Below, one piece after another: positions 18,138 through 31,122 of a DNA stretch of 64,000 bases (position 1 is the stretch's first letter; the number at the start of each line of letters is the position of its first letter). Under the pieces are notes generated by a model, which saw only the letters and a list, made by a program, of their open reading frames with translations, had not been told where the DNA came from and did not search any database. Where the stretch lies: positions 1,054,001 through 1,118,000 of the forward strand of contig JAYKKR010000010.1 in NCBI GenBank assembly GCA_036971615.1. Reading direction: 5' to 3'. The position numbers were made by a program, and so were the translations under genes. The stretch is from Amyloporia xantha. Its lineage: Eukaryota; Basidiomycota; Agaricomycetes; Polyporales; Adustoporiaceae.

Positions 18138-19793
18138 TCACAAAAGAGTGGATGTCGTCGAGCCCTCCGATGAGAACGAGGAGCCTTCCGCCCGCGCGTA
18201 CGGCGGCAGGTCCGAGACAGGCAAGAGAGCGCCCGATTCCATGTCCCCCGAATATAGCTGTTTCTCCGGGGGCGGTAAGTTAGATGTCGTTCGCACGAGT
18301 GACGGGCGTGAGCGTGAGCGCGGCAAGCTGCGCCCGCGCGGGAGCTCGATGTCCTGCGTCGGCGCGAAAAAGGCGGGCAGGAAGAAGAGCACGCCCCGGC
18401 TACGCCGTGGCCGCCGTGACCGTGCGGGTGTGTCTAAGGAGGTGGACGCGCCAAATAGCGTCGTGATCACGCGGCGACCCGCGCGTCGCACGACGTCCAG
18501 GGTCGATCGTCCGTTCTGAGGTTGCCAAGATGTCGTGGACACCATTGACGAGCTGTCTGATGGTGCTGGAGATGATGAGCGCGGATCGAACGACATGGGA
18601 AGAAGTTGCATATCCACTTCCTCCGTGTCCGATGACGGCTCGCTCGGGAGAGAGATAGGCGACGTCGGTTGTGTCGGTGTGTTCGCGCCCGATGCTGGTA
18701 GACCAAACCAGCCCAGGTCGAGATACCACCTGCCCTCGCGCAGAACCCACCGAGGCATCATGACCTCGTACCCGCCGATCCGTCTCAGACGGTACTTGCG
18801 GCGTTTCGCACTCGGCGCCAAGAATAACCGAATCACTCCCAGGATGAGCACGACCAGACCCACCCACATAAGGCCCTTGCCCCACTTGCCCAGGAAGCCA
18901 ATGAACGCAGCGTCGTCTGCGTGCCAGCTGCTACCGTAGTAGTGCGAAAAGAACGAATGGGGTGCCTCCCCTGGCTTCGCGTTTTTGCCGTAGAGCGCCT
19001 TCGGTAGGACACGCACCTCCCCGCCGGGCTGTGCGAGCGTGGGCGGATGCGTCGACGTGTACAGGCCATACTGCGCCGAGAGGAACATGGGACCAGTACT
19101 GAACATCACCGTGGGGTAATTGAGCACCCATGAGTGGTCGAAGCCCATGAGCCCATGAATGGTCTGCTCCATGAAGGGGTGCCGGGCTTCCGCGAAGATA
19201 AGGTCGTTCGAGACACCCACGGGGATCGTCTTTGGCAAGATGATGGGATAGACTAGCAGCGGGTCCAGTGGGCGCAGGCAGCCGATGTCTAGATCGAGGT
19301 AGATTCCACCGTAGTGATAGAGAATGAAGTACCGGATGGCGTCGGCGCGTTGGATGGGGTACGTGTAGCCGTCGAATGTGTCGAGGAACCATGGATAGTG
19401 CTCGGCAATGAACTCGCGCGAGCTGGCGTCGGTCCACAGCATGTACTCACTGTAAAGATGGTCATGAAAGGAGCTCAGCGAGAGAACAACAATGGACACG
19501 CACTACTCGGGCATCATATCTCGACAGCCTTGGGACACATTGACCCATTTTTCAGGCAAGGTCTCTGACTTCCATGTCTGGTGGAGGATGCGGGGAATGC
19601 GCTCGACTTTGCCGTGCTCTGTTGCGTTCCATGGCGAGGTCGCGTTCATGGATGCACCAAGCTCCAGCTCGGTGATATAGGCATTAGTGTCGATAGAAAG
19701 ATAGTAGGATATGGAGGAGAGGACGACGACGGTGCCCACAAGGATAGCGGCGAGGAGACTAAGGAATATGTAGACTGTGCGTCGACGAAACAT
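18138..19793 (-). CDS. GT32 family glycosyltransferase, likely MIPC synthase catalytic subunit
   Basis: Two exons on the minus strand, 19793-19507 and 19449-18138, with a 57-bp intron. The start at MFRRRTVYIF gives a type II signal anchor at about residues 8-30; an ATG further upstream at 19877 would add an unlikely Pro-rich leader. The catalytic domain has RIPRILHQTWKS, MLWTD, the sugar-binding RADAIRYFILYHYGG and the DXD metal-binding motif in IYLDLDIG. A second hydrophobic segment lies about residue 300 (MWVGLVVLILGVI), followed by a long Ser-rich cytosolic-type tail. This matches Sur1/Csg1-type enzymes that add mannose from GDP-mannose to inositol phosphorylceramide in the Golgi. Och1-like activity is the alternative, but two membrane segments favour the sphingolipid enzyme. 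Confidence 0.85.
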
Positions 19794-20870
19794 GCCGTGA
19801 GAGTGGGGAGGAGGGGGAAAGGGCCAAGGAGCGCAAGGGGTTGGATATAGATTCCAGTGCAGACCGCCATTCGCCAAGGCCCGCTAGCGCCACATCGGCA
19901 TCCATATATGGCAATTCCCATTTTCCGCAGTCAGACTGCCAGGCACGCGCAGCGCCTTCTGCAGCTCCCTTGAACTGTGCTTAGACACACACCCTGCCGT
20001 CCTTTCTCACTCTTCGGCCTCGCTCAGCTAGCACAACACCTGTATGGCCCGACAATATGTAGTCAACTGTATTTCCTGCCTATCATGTTTGAATCCTGAG
20101 ACCCGTCCGACGCTCATCTATCTCTCAGGTACAATCCTGCAGAATCTAACCAAAACGTACCCAGCCAGTCCGATTGCAGACCCACCATGCTCCCATCTGT
20201 CATGTCCGTTTTCGTACCCCAATCCCTGACAGAACTCGTTACGGCGCCGGTTGGTGTGAACCCGCAGCGAGATGCCGAGTCGAGAGATAACCTTCCTGAT
20301 ATGTACGGCCACGAGTTGGCAGTTCCGGATCCACATTCGCGAAAAACTCGGAGATACAGAAGACACCACGCCCAAGTGAACTTGCAAGTCACCACGACTC
20401 GCATCGCCGCAGCGGGCAATGATGTAATCGTAGCGGCGGCAAGCGCCAATCCCCGACTTCGTTGAAGTATATACGTTCATTTCAATTAAATACGCATAAG
20501 GACGGAGAATAGTACTAGAAATCAGCACAGGAAACACAAGTTACAATACGATACTCTGTGTAACATACAGTCAAATTTTCGCAAAAATGCTGCCTAGAAC
20601 CTTGATGACATGCATATGTCTGTCAATACTTATGTTGATGGAAAAATATAAGAACAGCACTTGTGTACTTACTCGCTTGCAGGCCTGTTTCTACACGGAG
20701 GATTTTATACTCGAGTCAACGAACAAAAATCGACTGGATAAATAGCGGATAGGACGAATATCTGAGGTCACGTTTAGTTTCCCACGGGTCCAACGCTTGG
20801 AGGGGGATAGGCACGTTGGAGGTTTGACAATACCCTCCTCCACTCCGTGGGAGTCGGGGACAGCAGCAGA
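19794..20870. other. Intergenic, no gene seen
   Basis: About 1.1 kb containing the promoter side of the GT32 gene and the 3' flank of the Swt1-like gene. Open frames here are short and lack coding character. No tRNA-like cloverleaf was recognised. Confidence 0.6.
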
Positions 20871-22592
20871 TTAGAGACCCGTCGGACGCAGTGGCGTTTT
20901 GAAGACCCGCTCTGTCTCCACTTTGAGGTACTCCAGCGAGCCCAGGACAGAGCTGTCCTCGAATTTCAGCCCCATGTCCTGTAGCGCAGCGATCGAGTTC
21001 TCCCAGTCTCGGCGCGACCAGTCTTGACCTCGACGAGACCCACGATCTGTATACGGCCGGAGCAGAAACACCCGTAGGGAAGGCGACGAAGGGCGGAGCG
21101 GCTTCTTGGATCCCAGGTAGTCCAACGAATCACCCACAGTCCACTCCGCAAATTCCTTGCGACGGTATCCCGGCGCATGGCTGGATTGGGCCGGCGGTCC
21201 CACATCCCCAGACACCGTGCGAACGCGGAGCGCCAGGTCCTTGAGAACGAGCGTGAAGTGGTCAATCACCTGTAAGTGCAAGGAGTCGAGCGCATGGCTG
21301 GGGATATATTCTTCCGTCGTATTCTCCGCTTCGTGTTGTACATTGCCATCGTCGACCTCCATGCGATCCTCCGAGGTGTCGTCGGGGACAGGTACGACGG
21401 TCACCCTGATCTGTCTGCGGCCAGTTGCCGGCCGATAGATCGACAGATTGTCATGGCCCCGGAATTTTGTGATATCTACGCCGTGGATTGCAAGAGACTG
21501 CGCAAGGTCCCGGCTGGACCACCCGCGCTTCGATGGTTTTATGGCCGGGATATCTATCAGTCACAACATATTCATCCTTCCCGTCATGTATGTATCAGAG
21601 ATGACTCACCTTCCCTGAAAGTATCGATGCATAGGTTCGTGTCGTTGCTGAGAAGTACAACTGGACCTTTCTGTCTGAAAAACCGGCAACAGTCACATAT
21701 GGCGGTGTCGTTCTTGCGTTCGAAAGGCACGCCCTCGGTGTAACAAGTCTCGCGCCGCGCCTGCACCTTGACCGTCCGACGCTCTTTCATCCTGTCCAGA
21801 ATCCAAGTCGAGGCTCTGCTGGCGAACCATCCCACCTGCTCCCGCTTCTTTAAGCTACATGAGGGTGTTCAATCTACCAGTGAGACGGGATATTAGGAAA
21901 GGCGACGGGTGCTTACCCGTCCAATTCATTCAGAAGAACATTGGGAATAACTATCATGATCGGCAGCCCGAGGGCTTCTATGTCTTCATTGAATCGTTTC
22001 ATAACGTCGAGGTGATCAATCAGAACATTCGTATCGGGAACCAGAAACAGCGTTTCCGTGGTGAAAGCATCCTGTAAAATATATCGACGCCGTCATGAGA
22101 ACGATGATGCCTGCAGACGCAAAACCATAGATCGCAATGATATATACCGCACCTTCATTTCAACATCCTCGTTTGCAGCTTCATAAATACGCCTTAACGT
22201 ACTATCGCCGCTATCATAGTGTACAGCAAGTGACACAGCTATTGCCAGAGATTAATTACTTCTCATACTATATAAAATGCAGCGGTCAGGGGCCACCACG
22301 CACCTTGAACATAGTTCGCCTTCTGGAGCGCCACAGCGTCGGGCGTATGCCGGGAAGACGGACTTGCTTGGACCTGTAGAAGAGGGTTTACAACAGACAT
22401 GTATACTGAGTACTCACCTTGTAAAAGCGTGCACAGTTTTGCGAATCGAATGAGGGAGCACTCGCCGGACTGTCGTACTGAGGGGCGGCGATGAGTTTCG
22501 TGTGGTACACGGACAAAGTGACCGGCCGAACGGATCGCACCCGCCCAACGAGTCGATTGCCTTTCTTGGTATGTAGGCGCAAGTGGGAACAT
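20871..22592 (-). CDS. Swt1-like PIN-domain endoribonuclease
   Basis: Minus-strand exons 22592-22304, 22238-22153, 22071-21917, 21855-21610 and 21553-20871 join in phase. The PIN domain begins at FLVPDTNVLIDHLDV, with its first acidic residue, continues through IVIPNVLLNELDG (second acidic residue) and KNDTAICDCC, and reaches LLSNDTNLCI with the distal Asp. This order is characteristic of Swt1, a nuclear endoribonuclease that clears faulty transcripts at the pore. A C-terminal helical domain of about 180 residues follows (VIDHFTLVLKDLALRV). The 5' end is uncertain. ATG 22592 gives an open path, but an alternative frame upstream ending in a GTGAGT donor at about 22422 is also open without an ATG. 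Confidence 0.8.
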
Positions 22593-23040
22593 TTGATTGG
22601 CAAGTATTGCACGATCTAGGATTTGTGCGACTTCGTTGGTGGGATGGAGTCGTTAGTGGGATTGAGAATATCAGAGCTTCGAATTGGAAGTGGGATTGAG
22701 TGTCCACTACTCCTCTACAACACGTCCGACGTTCCAATTTTGACTATGTCAATGGGAACGCAATTCGTGGCAAGCAGAAGTGGAAGGTCAACATCACTAA
22801 AATCAACTTATACGACCACATTCAAAAGTCGTTCGTGTACTCGTTGCTTTGTACCCTGGTGATGGAGACGTACTTTACGAAGTTCGGCATTTGCTACTCA
22901 CAGAACGACAGCGTCCGCTCAAGACCACGATTTCCATTATTATGCATCTAGATAGTACAATGCGTGCTGATCATACTGAAAAATAAAAATGCAAATCCAA
23001 TGCCAACGCCATCCTGTCCGTGTCTATCATGTTACAACAC
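22593..23040. other. Intergenic, no gene seen
   Basis: Presumed promoter and 5' untranslated region of the Swt1-like gene and the 3' flank of pcf11. An unmodelled non-coding 5' exon of the Swt1-like gene may lie here. Confidence 0.5.
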
Positions 23041-25665
23041 TCATGTCGACATAGCCTGTTTTTTCGCGGGAGGTAGATCATCCCTGCCCGCTGCCGAGTT
23101 AGCTGCATCATCGTCCTCAGCCTTACGTTTTGTTCCCAACGGTGTTGAAGGTAATGGTGACTCCGATTTTCTCGGCTCGCCACTCAATGGAGCAGAACTC
23201 TTCGGTGGCGTTCGTACTGCCTGTTTCTCAGGGGTAAGAGACCGACTCCGGCTAGACGATACCTCATTTCGCAGGCGCACAGCAAGAGTAGACTTAGACG
23301 CCATGGCCTCGGCATGGCAAGTTGCATGATAAATCTACGCATGGGAAAACCACATGAGCAACACTATTCGATGCTGCGAAAAGTTTTTGACATACCTTGT
23401 CGTCACGTTTGACCGCATTTCGCCAGACCCAATCCTCATCATCTTCCAAGAACTCTGACTTGAGGGGCTCCTTACAGATCGGACACGAGATAGGCTTCGC
23501 TTCATCACCGGGCGGTACTACCACGAAGAGAGCCCTTAGCTCAGCGTCACGCTTAGCAGCTTCCGCGGCTGCAGCTGCACTCGAATTCAATATACGACCA
23601 TCCGCGCGGCCCTTTCCTTTAATATCAACCGAGCCGTCGTGTATCCAATCCTGCAACACTCATCAGAAATGCTGAACGTATTGACAGGCTCAAGAGTTAC
23701 ACACCTCTACACCAACAAACCAACTGCGGCTGTGACCACGCCCGACAGCTTGACCTGCTCTCCTATTCTGTCTGAAGTGCATGTCCAAATGATCTTCCAT
23801 TTTCTTCTTCCCACTGGAACCGTCAGGAAATCGGATGCCACACTGCTTACATTGAACTGGCAAATGCCGATAGAGGAATTCAGTAATGGGCAAGCGATGT
23901 CTAACGAAATGTTCAGTACATGACAGATACAAGTAGGTGATGGCGTACCTCGTGACATCTGCACTAGTCAACTTGATCTTATGAGCGAGAATAGCTTTCC
24001 TGTGTTCCCGAGCAGCATCCCTGGTAGGATCTGAGGGACCAGATGGCTCCTCAGCCTTCGCCGTAGCACCAGCACCAGTAGGTGTGCCGTTGGCGCCTAC
24101 CACACCGGCCTTCAGGAGCGCGTTGTACAGATTTGCGATGCTGTTTACAGGCGTCGAAGTAGATGCAGGAGCTATGGGCGGAATCGCAGGGGGGAGTGAA
24201 GGGAGGGGTTGCGGAGCCAGTAGACCACTCAAGTTTACAGGCTCAGACTTGGGCATGGTAAATGGCACGGCCGAATATGTCGGTTGCGGAGGGTACACTG
24301 GCTGTTCGATAGGTGCAGAATAGCCTGCGATTGATGCTGGTGGTGAGTATGAGGACTGATTAGGGTACGATTGCGGCATAGAAACAGGTGGCGGAGGGGG
24401 GGCAGACGCTGGCTGAGCTAGAGAGCGCAGTTGGTTCAATATTTGGCCTAATTCTTCTTGGGACACGCCTGCCTGTACCAGTTTGCGAAGCTGATACAGA
24501 AGAAGAGTCAATGACCTGTCATTTATAAGTAGCGAAAGCGAAAACACCTGTTGCAGGACGGCGACATGGTTCTGTGCAGTCTTGTCGAATGGATTTGAGA
24601 GCACGGCACGCTCCTTCTGACTCAAAACAAATTCCAATTCGCTTAATACCTGAGCGGTGGATATCGAAGGAGCCCCATGAGACTGTCTACTCGAAGACTG
24701 CGTATCGACATTAGATGGGAAATGGCGACGAGGGACGACGCGATCACTTACAGCAATATTGTGCGTAGACTCTCCACTCCATATGTGCCGTTCGATAGCA
24801 ACCTGCGGAACGACACCAAATAATTCTCGTCCGTTCGGTGCACCGGTTCGCCAAGTCAGGAGCATCTCTTCCATCTTGCTCCGCGTGCTCTGATCAACCT
24901 GCTCATACGTGTCAAGGAAAAGTCCGACAACAAGGGGAGTGAAATGCCGGGCGTATGGGTCGAACACATTCTTGGAAATGGCATCGAGTAAATAGAACGC
25001 AGGCAACTTCATCCACGGCGGCACCTAACAAGACGGTGTTCCCATAATAGGTAGGCAATTAGTCAGCATTCCATGGGACGGTAGCGACAAGCGAAAAAGA
25101 AAGTCGAAACGGACGAGAATTCGAAGAGCAGCAGAGTCGCAGCGCAACAGCGTGGTTCTCAGTGTTCTTCAGGCTTGGCTGTTTTGCATTCGCCCATGTC
25201 GAAGGCCAAAGGCCTCCGAACAATCTGAGACCTGTTTTTCTCAAGCTGATGACTACGACTACTGCATATACTAGGTACATGATATAGGATTACAATAACC
25301 ATGACCGAGACCAGCCAAAGCCAACACACACGGTGGGTTCCGTAGTAATGCGTGAGCCAACAAGAATAGAAATAGAGACTCACCCTGCGTATATGCGTCT
25401 CTATGCTCTGAGCAACAATCTCCGCAAATCGAGTGAACTCCTGTGCAATCATAGACAGATTCTGGATAATGGGTCTAGAGTTGACGGTGAGTTCAGCCAA
25501 ACGCGCCATGTAATCACGGCGAAACATATTGGGATCCATATGAAAGACCGGCTGCACTGGAGGGTAGTGGTAGGCAGGCGACGGTAATATGGGCTGACTG
25601 TAGGGCTGCCCTGGGTATGGCATCTGGCTGTACGCCTGACTTGCGGGCTGAGGATAGAGGGACAT
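23041..25665 (-). CDS. PCF11: mRNA 3'-end processing factor Pcf11
   Basis: Minus-strand exons 25665-25384, 25024-23949, 23900-23705, 23650-23396 and 23334-23041. The N-terminus is Gln/Pro/Tyr-rich. The CTD-interacting domain then starts at DYMARLAELTVNSRPIIQNL and continues after intron 1 with MKLPAFYLLDAISKNVFDPYARHF; this domain binds Ser2-phosphorylated RNA polymerase II tails. Low-complexity Pro/Ser sequence follows, then two zinc fingers flanking the Clp1-binding region: CKQCGIRF with HLDMHF, and CPICKEPLKSEF with YHATCHAEA. The C-terminus is basic. Intron 1 (359 bp) is long for this locus. Exon 2 may hide two further introns of 54 and 57 bp that are multiples of three without stops. The gene is divergent from RPL9. 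Confidence 0.9.
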
Positions 25666-26323
25666 GATGCACCGACTTATAGGCAAAGACGTATAAACCG
25701 CGTTGGCGTATGCGATGGCGTATGGATCTCAACGATAGCGTTACCGTCGAAGAGCACGATGAGGAAAGGAGCTTGTTGTTTGAGTTTGAGACAGAAAAAG
25801 CTAGATGCTTCGACAGCAAATGTTTCTCAAACTGCCTCACACAGAGCACTCCAATCGCAAGGGATGAAATCCACAAATGTACGAAGCGCGCGCAAGAAGA
25901 TGGTGGTCGATGGTCAAGCCTTGTGAGAAGGTGGCCGCAACAAGGTCAGCACAATGGAGCGATTTGGGACTCCGCCCGAATTGGCCACATTGCGGCGTTG
26001 CGCAAGCCCATCGGCAACGGCCGGTTCCCGTCAGGCTCGTCCCCAGCCGTCTGCAAGTCCAGAAAAGGCAAAGACTCCACTGAGTAGTAAGTACTGCCGC
26101 CAGATTTCACTACAGTCACAAAGCCCAACGGTGCACCCCCTCCTCCTCAAGACTAAACGGTAAGTTCTATACCTGTCATTTGGTATCGGTACGTTGGTTG
26201 TGGCCATTCTGGAGATCCCGTCAATTGTAAGGAGCGAACTACGCGGAGGAAGAGATGGATTCATGTCTCGGCTGGTGGATGTATGCGTGAGCACATTGGC
26301 TAACTTCCGTCCTCTTTTTCAGA
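25666..26323. promoter_or_regulatory. Divergent promoter region of PCF11 and RPL9, with a 5' untranslated intron in RPL9
   Basis: A GTAAGT donor at 26160 and a pyrimidine-rich acceptor ending at 26323, just before the RPL9 ATG, define a 164-bp leader intron. That is a common arrangement in highly expressed ribosomal protein genes. The rest has no coding frame. Confidence 0.65.
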
Positions 26324-27062
26324 TGAAGGACGTAATCAAGACCGAGGAACTCGACATTCCTGAGGGAGTTGAGGTTAACATCAAGTCTCGCCTCATCACC
26401 GTCAAGGGCCCCCGAGGGACGCTGCACAAGAATGTCCGCCATATCGACATGGACATCCGGTTGCTGAAGGGCCAGACTAACAAAGTCACCCTGGCGGTAT
26501 GGCAAGGAGGGAGGAAGCATGTCGCTTGCCTCCGTACAATCAAAAGTCTCATTGTCAACATGATTACTGGTGTGACAAAGGTATGACCTGCTTGTACTTG
26601 CGTCCGGTGGATTTTGGCCAACGACCCACTTATCGTGCAGGGTTTCCAATACAAGATGCGTGCTGTGTATGCCCATTTCCCCATCAACTCCATTATTCAA
26701 GACGATGGTCATGCACTGGAGATCCGTAACTTCTTGGGCGAGAAGGTACGCTCCTTTAGCTCGATGTCTCTATCGTAGCTGACTTGATCCTTAAGATTGT
26801 GCGGCATGTGAACATGCTTGATGGTGTCACCGTCTCGGAATCCAAGGCGCAAAAGGATGAGCTTATTCTGGAGGGTAACGATATTCAGAATGTGTCGCAG
26901 TCAGGTGAGTCCTCGTTGTCACTGCGGATGTTTTACGTGTATTCAACAATTATTGCTGTAGCTGCATCGATTCAGGGTGTATGCCGAGTACGGAACAAGG
27001 ATATCCGTAAATTCTTGGACGGTATCTACGTGTCGGAGAAGAGCACCGTTGTTCAGGAGTAA
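26324..27062 (+). CDS. RPL9: 60S ribosomal protein L9 (uL6)
   Basis: Four exons: 26324-26580, 26641-26745, 26796-26904 and 26962-27062. The product, about 190 residues, matches the full family length. It starts with [27 protein letters not shown], contains [15 protein letters not shown] across the first junction, and ends [18 protein letters not shown], the typical C-terminus. It binds 28S rRNA near the GTPase-associated centre of the large subunit. Start choice is clear because the ATG follows the leader-intron acceptor directly. It ends 172 bp from the stop of the convergent STE14-like gene. Confidence 0.96.
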
Positions 27063-27234
27063 ACAGTGTCTCTTCTCATTTCCAGGGGTGGTCTTTTGTG
27101 TCTTCGCTAGGTTCGCATGTCTATTATCCGCTATGACCAATATGACTACGCCATGCTCTGATGACCGGGAGTGCTTCACTTCAGTCAACAATACATTTTA
27201 TGATATAAATGAGCTGAGATACATCGGGCTCTTA

Positions 27235-28251
27235 TCAAGGGATGAAGGGTATTTTGGTTCCCACTCGTTTTCGATACTCAATATAGGCATTGCCGAAGAA
27301 ACGTATCAAGTACCCTTCTTCAGCTGTGGGCAGGCATTGTGAGGGTGACTCATATGTGATGAGAAAGGGAAGCACGTACATCGAATGCGATAATAGAAGA
27401 ATCGCCATAGAACAATCATGAAGCCGAGAAAACTGATGGGATTGATGAGAGTAAGCTGAGTGCCGAGTGCCCAATAGAAAAACCCTGCGTATGAAGGATG
27501 GCGGAACCATCTTCGAAATTCACAGTAAGAATTGACTAGGCACAAGAAAACAAGAGCCTCGTCGTACCTGTATACACCATCCGTCACGAGAGTATGGGTG
27601 TCTGACTTCCGCAAGGCGACAACATGCGAGAAGTTCGATGCAGCGTGAATCATTGCAGTAGATCTCAAGGCTTGCCCTATAAGAACTAGGAAAATCCCTG
27701 CAGTTGTTTCAGATATGAGGTTTATAATCGCCGTGCAGCAATCTCACCGGCAATAGTAATGTATGAGTGTTCCTTCACGGTGGGGAAGAAGTACAGAGTA
27801 ACCAGGTACTCCAAGATGGCAAAGCTGTGGGCTATGTGGTACTGAAACCCATTCTCAAGGAGGAATGCTGCATAAGAGCACAAATAAGCACATGTTTGCG
27901 AGACCTCGAAAGCGAGGACTCACAGTCAACACTACATTTATCCTTGTTCCAACCTGCTGTGACCGCAAACTCTCCCCAATGGAACGCTGCCCACGCAGCC
28001 ACAAAAAAGCCTAGTTGGTATGTCGACCACCAGAGATTCGAGAAGCCTCCTACAGCAAAAGTAAGGCCCCCAAGAGCAAATAATGATCCAAGTAGGAAGG
28101 AAACAGCAGATATAGCCAGAGGTGTGTTCGGGATGACACCGCGGGGCTTCAACGATGCATCTTTCGGGATAGTATCGAGTGGATTCAAATCGGCCATAGT
28201 ACGCTGACGGAGGCGTTCATCGAAGCCGTCTTTGATTGCGTCTGTCTGCAT
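27235..28251 (-). CDS. STE14: Protein-S-isoprenylcysteine O-methyltransferase (Ste14/ICMT)
   Basis: Minus-strand exons 28251-27924, 27867-27748, 27697-27568, 27510-27380 and 27323-27235 join in phase. The protein has several membrane helices (ISAVSFLLGSLFALGGL; LGFFVAAWAAFHWGEF; FAILEYLVTLYFF; GIFLVLIGQALRSTAM). The C-terminal cofactor site has HTLVTDGVYR, then WFRHPSYAGFFYWALGTQ, and EEGYLIRFFG...YIEYRKRV. The RHPSY box and the second glutamate motif are ICMT hallmarks. The enzyme methylates farnesyl- or geranylgeranyl-cysteine ends of Ras, Rho and a-type pheromones in the ER membrane. Start candidates are 28302, 28251 and 28197; 28251 was chosen because it keeps a typical cytosolic leader. 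Divergent from MEF2. Confidence 0.92.
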
Positions 28252-28483
28252 GAGGGGTTTGGAAAGTGAAAGGGGCCTTGTAACAAGACATTCTGCGGAC
28301 AATAAGACGGTCGAGTATTCGATTTGGGCGTTTATGGCTTGCAGGATCTCACGTGCACCGCGCGTCCGCGTCAGGTCTCGCGCGAGGCGCCCATGCTGGA
28401 ATCTTCACCGTGACATTTCCTCTCAGCAGCTAGCTCGCCTGAGGCTCCTTCGTCCTGAGTCGTCGTCAGCCCTGGCGCAGGTG
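28252..28483. promoter_or_regulatory. Short divergent promoter between STE14 and MEF2
   Basis: Only about 230 bp separate the two chosen start codons, so both genes must share this region for initiation. I identify no clear TATA box. Confidence 0.55.
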
Positions 28484-31049
28484 ATGCTCTCGCGTTTCTC
28501 TGCAGCTTTTCAGCCATGCCGTCGGTCAAACATTCTGAAGCTAGTCTTTCCAGCACGCGGACTTGCCACCAGCGTAGGGCATGATCCATCCAAATTGCGG
28601 AATATGGCTCTTGTAGCCCATATAGGTCAGTCTCTCACAACTTAATGCTACTACCATTAGAACATCTGTCTGCAGACTCTGGAAAGACTACGCTTACCGA
28701 ATCGATCCTCTTGAAGTCCTCGTATCTTTCTTCGGCCGGTTCTGTTGACACCGGAAGCACGACGACAGACTTCTTGCCTGCGGAACGCGAGAGGGGCATC
28801 ACCATACAATCCGCCAGTATTCCTGTAAAATGGAGGGACTGGACGTTCAACTTGATCGACACCCCGGGCCATGCAGATTTTGGCATGGAGGTGGAGAGTG
28901 CTAGTCGGGTCGTTGACGGTGCAGTGGTTCTGCTGGACTCAGTGGAAGGGGTCGAAGCTCAGACGAAGGGCGTCTGGAGACAGTTGGATAGGTAAGCCTT
29001 AAACCCAGGTGAGGGGAATATGTACTGCATATTCTTCATCTTTGTTCACTTCGCATCCAGATACGGCGTACGATCGAGACTGATGTTTCTCAACAAGCTG
29101 GATCGTGCAGGAGCATCCTTCTCTCATTCCGTGGCCTCTCTGCTTACCAATCGGCTTCATCCGAAGCCCATGGTTCTGACTCTACCTATCGCGTCATTCA
29201 ATCCGGAAGACTACGCGAGGGCCGAACCTGGTGTTCAAGGTCTCGTAGATCTCGTCCAGTGGGAAGTGTGGCAGTGGGACCAGAATGGCGAAGTGTCTCG
29301 AAGACCGCTCCCAATCGACGCAAATGAACTCAACAAGATGGATATTTTTCCGGCGTCTCACCCACTCGTTCCTCACTTGCTACCTGCGAGAACAAGTTTC
29401 CTTGAGAATTTATCCATGTTCTCAGAAGACCTCATGGAAACGTTGCTCAACTTGCCCTCAGAACCGTCATCCTATCTTGGCGTCACCCCGTCGCAAATCA
29501 TGCCTCACCTTCGCGCAGCAACGCTTCGTAATGATATCCTCCCCGTTATCTGCGGATCTGCATTTAAACACATTGGGACGGAATTAGTTATGAACTACGT
29601 CGGAGAGCTGTTTCCGAGCCCTGCGGATATAGTTGATTCTGTTCCGCCCCCGAACGCACCTCTTCGTATGCTTGCTTGGAAGGTAGGATGGGACAAACGT
29701 AAAGGCTGGATGACTTTCGTGAGGGTATACTCTGGTGAGTGCATCCTATCGTAGGACCGTAACGCCCTATAACCGAGCACGTAGGGACACTCACCCGTCA
29801 AAGTACTATTTTGAATGCGACACGAAATCAGCGTGAGCGAGTATCCAAGATTGTGCTTCTGTACGCCTCAGAGGCGGAAGAAGTAGAATCGCTGCCCTTC
29901 GGCTCTGTGGGCGTTATACTGGGACTCAAATACACCCGTACAGGCGATACTCTAGTCTCGACAAAATCGTCATCCGGACCATCATTACCTCTCAGAGACA
30001 TCATACCTCCACCACCCGTCATGTCTATGTCGGTTATCCCGCAATCTCACTCTGACCTAGAGCCCGTCCAGAATGCATTAGACTCGCTGGCACGTACTGA
30101 TCCATCAGTCCGGGTGGACGTGCAAGAGGGTCAAATTCTTGTACATGGTCTTGGTTCCTTGCATCTCGAGATTGTGGAAAGTCGACTGAAGGATGAATGG
30201 AATGCTCATTTCGAACTTGGCAGACGACGTGTCAGCTATCGCGAAGGGCTGGGCACCGGTACTGCCTCTCCCGAAGACAACACATGGTCTACCGAGATCG
30301 CAGGCAAACCTCTTGCCGTGACCATCGACTTCATTGTGAGGGCCTTGGATGTGAGCGAGGAGGGTGATCCACTCTGGGATGGTAATGTCGTACTCGACCA
30401 AAAGGGTGTTCCCTTACGTTCACCGGATTTTCACTCAAACCCACTTGATCCCATGGCCAACATTGCTCGCGGTATCTACAACACATTGTCCAATTCACCG
30501 CACACATCCTTGGCTCTCTCCAACCTCCACATACAGGTCAGTAGCTTCCAATATCCGCTCGAAGCTGCCCCGTCGTCGGTTCTCGCGGGTGCTAGCGCGG
30601 TCATCTTGCGGAATTGCATACGCGCCGCTGGCATGGGTCCTCTGCTGGAGCCCTTCATTCGTCTGAAGATCGCAGTCAATGAGGATTCGGTCGGGAAAGT
30701 GGTCAAGGACCTAACAGAGCACGGTGGTGAAGTGCTCGATTTGGCATCAGGTTCGGGTAATCCAGCCGATGTAGAAGAAGACCTCGAGCCCTACTTGGAA
30801 GATGGAGTGTACATTCCACCGCAGGAACTCTCTCCATCATCCTCCAACTCTCCAGAACATGAATCTTCATCATCCCGATTCAAGCGGTCCATATATGCTG
30901 TCGCACCTCTCAGTAGGATGCTGGACTATTCTGATCGATTACGTGCCATTTCTGGAGGTAATGGTCTTTTCGAAACGGTCAACGCAGGGTTCAGGAAGGT
31001 GTCCGAAGCCAGGAAGATGGAGATCCTACGGGAGATCGGGCGGGCATGA
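28484..31049 (+). CDS. MEF2: Mitochondrial elongation factor G2 / ribosome-releasing factor 2
   Basis: Four exons: 28484-28625, 28676-28991, 29061-29734 and 29785-31049. The N-terminus is Arg/Ser/Ala-rich ([15 protein letters not shown]), fitting a mitochondrial presequence. GTPase motifs are G1 [12 protein letters not shown] across the first intron, switch region [13 protein letters not shown]3 DTPGHADF and G4 NKLD. Domains II, III, IV and V follow, with [15 protein letters not shown] in domain III and the domain V region near the C-terminus. An acidic Ser-rich insertion (residues about 740-780) precedes the last helix. Length and motif set match EF-G2, which with mitochondrial RRF splits ribosomes after termination, rather than EF-G1. 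It ends 73 bp from the convergent neighbour. Confidence 0.93.
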
Positions 31050-31122
31050 TAAAAAGCAGTTGGGACGGATTGCTACGGTGTCATTAAGGAGGTAACCCTG
31101 CATCATGTATATTATACTTTCT

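Noticed and set aside
20118..20537. 139-codon minus-strand frame in the intergenic region
   Set aside because: No start context, splice partners or recognisable sequence; composition matches non-coding surroundings.
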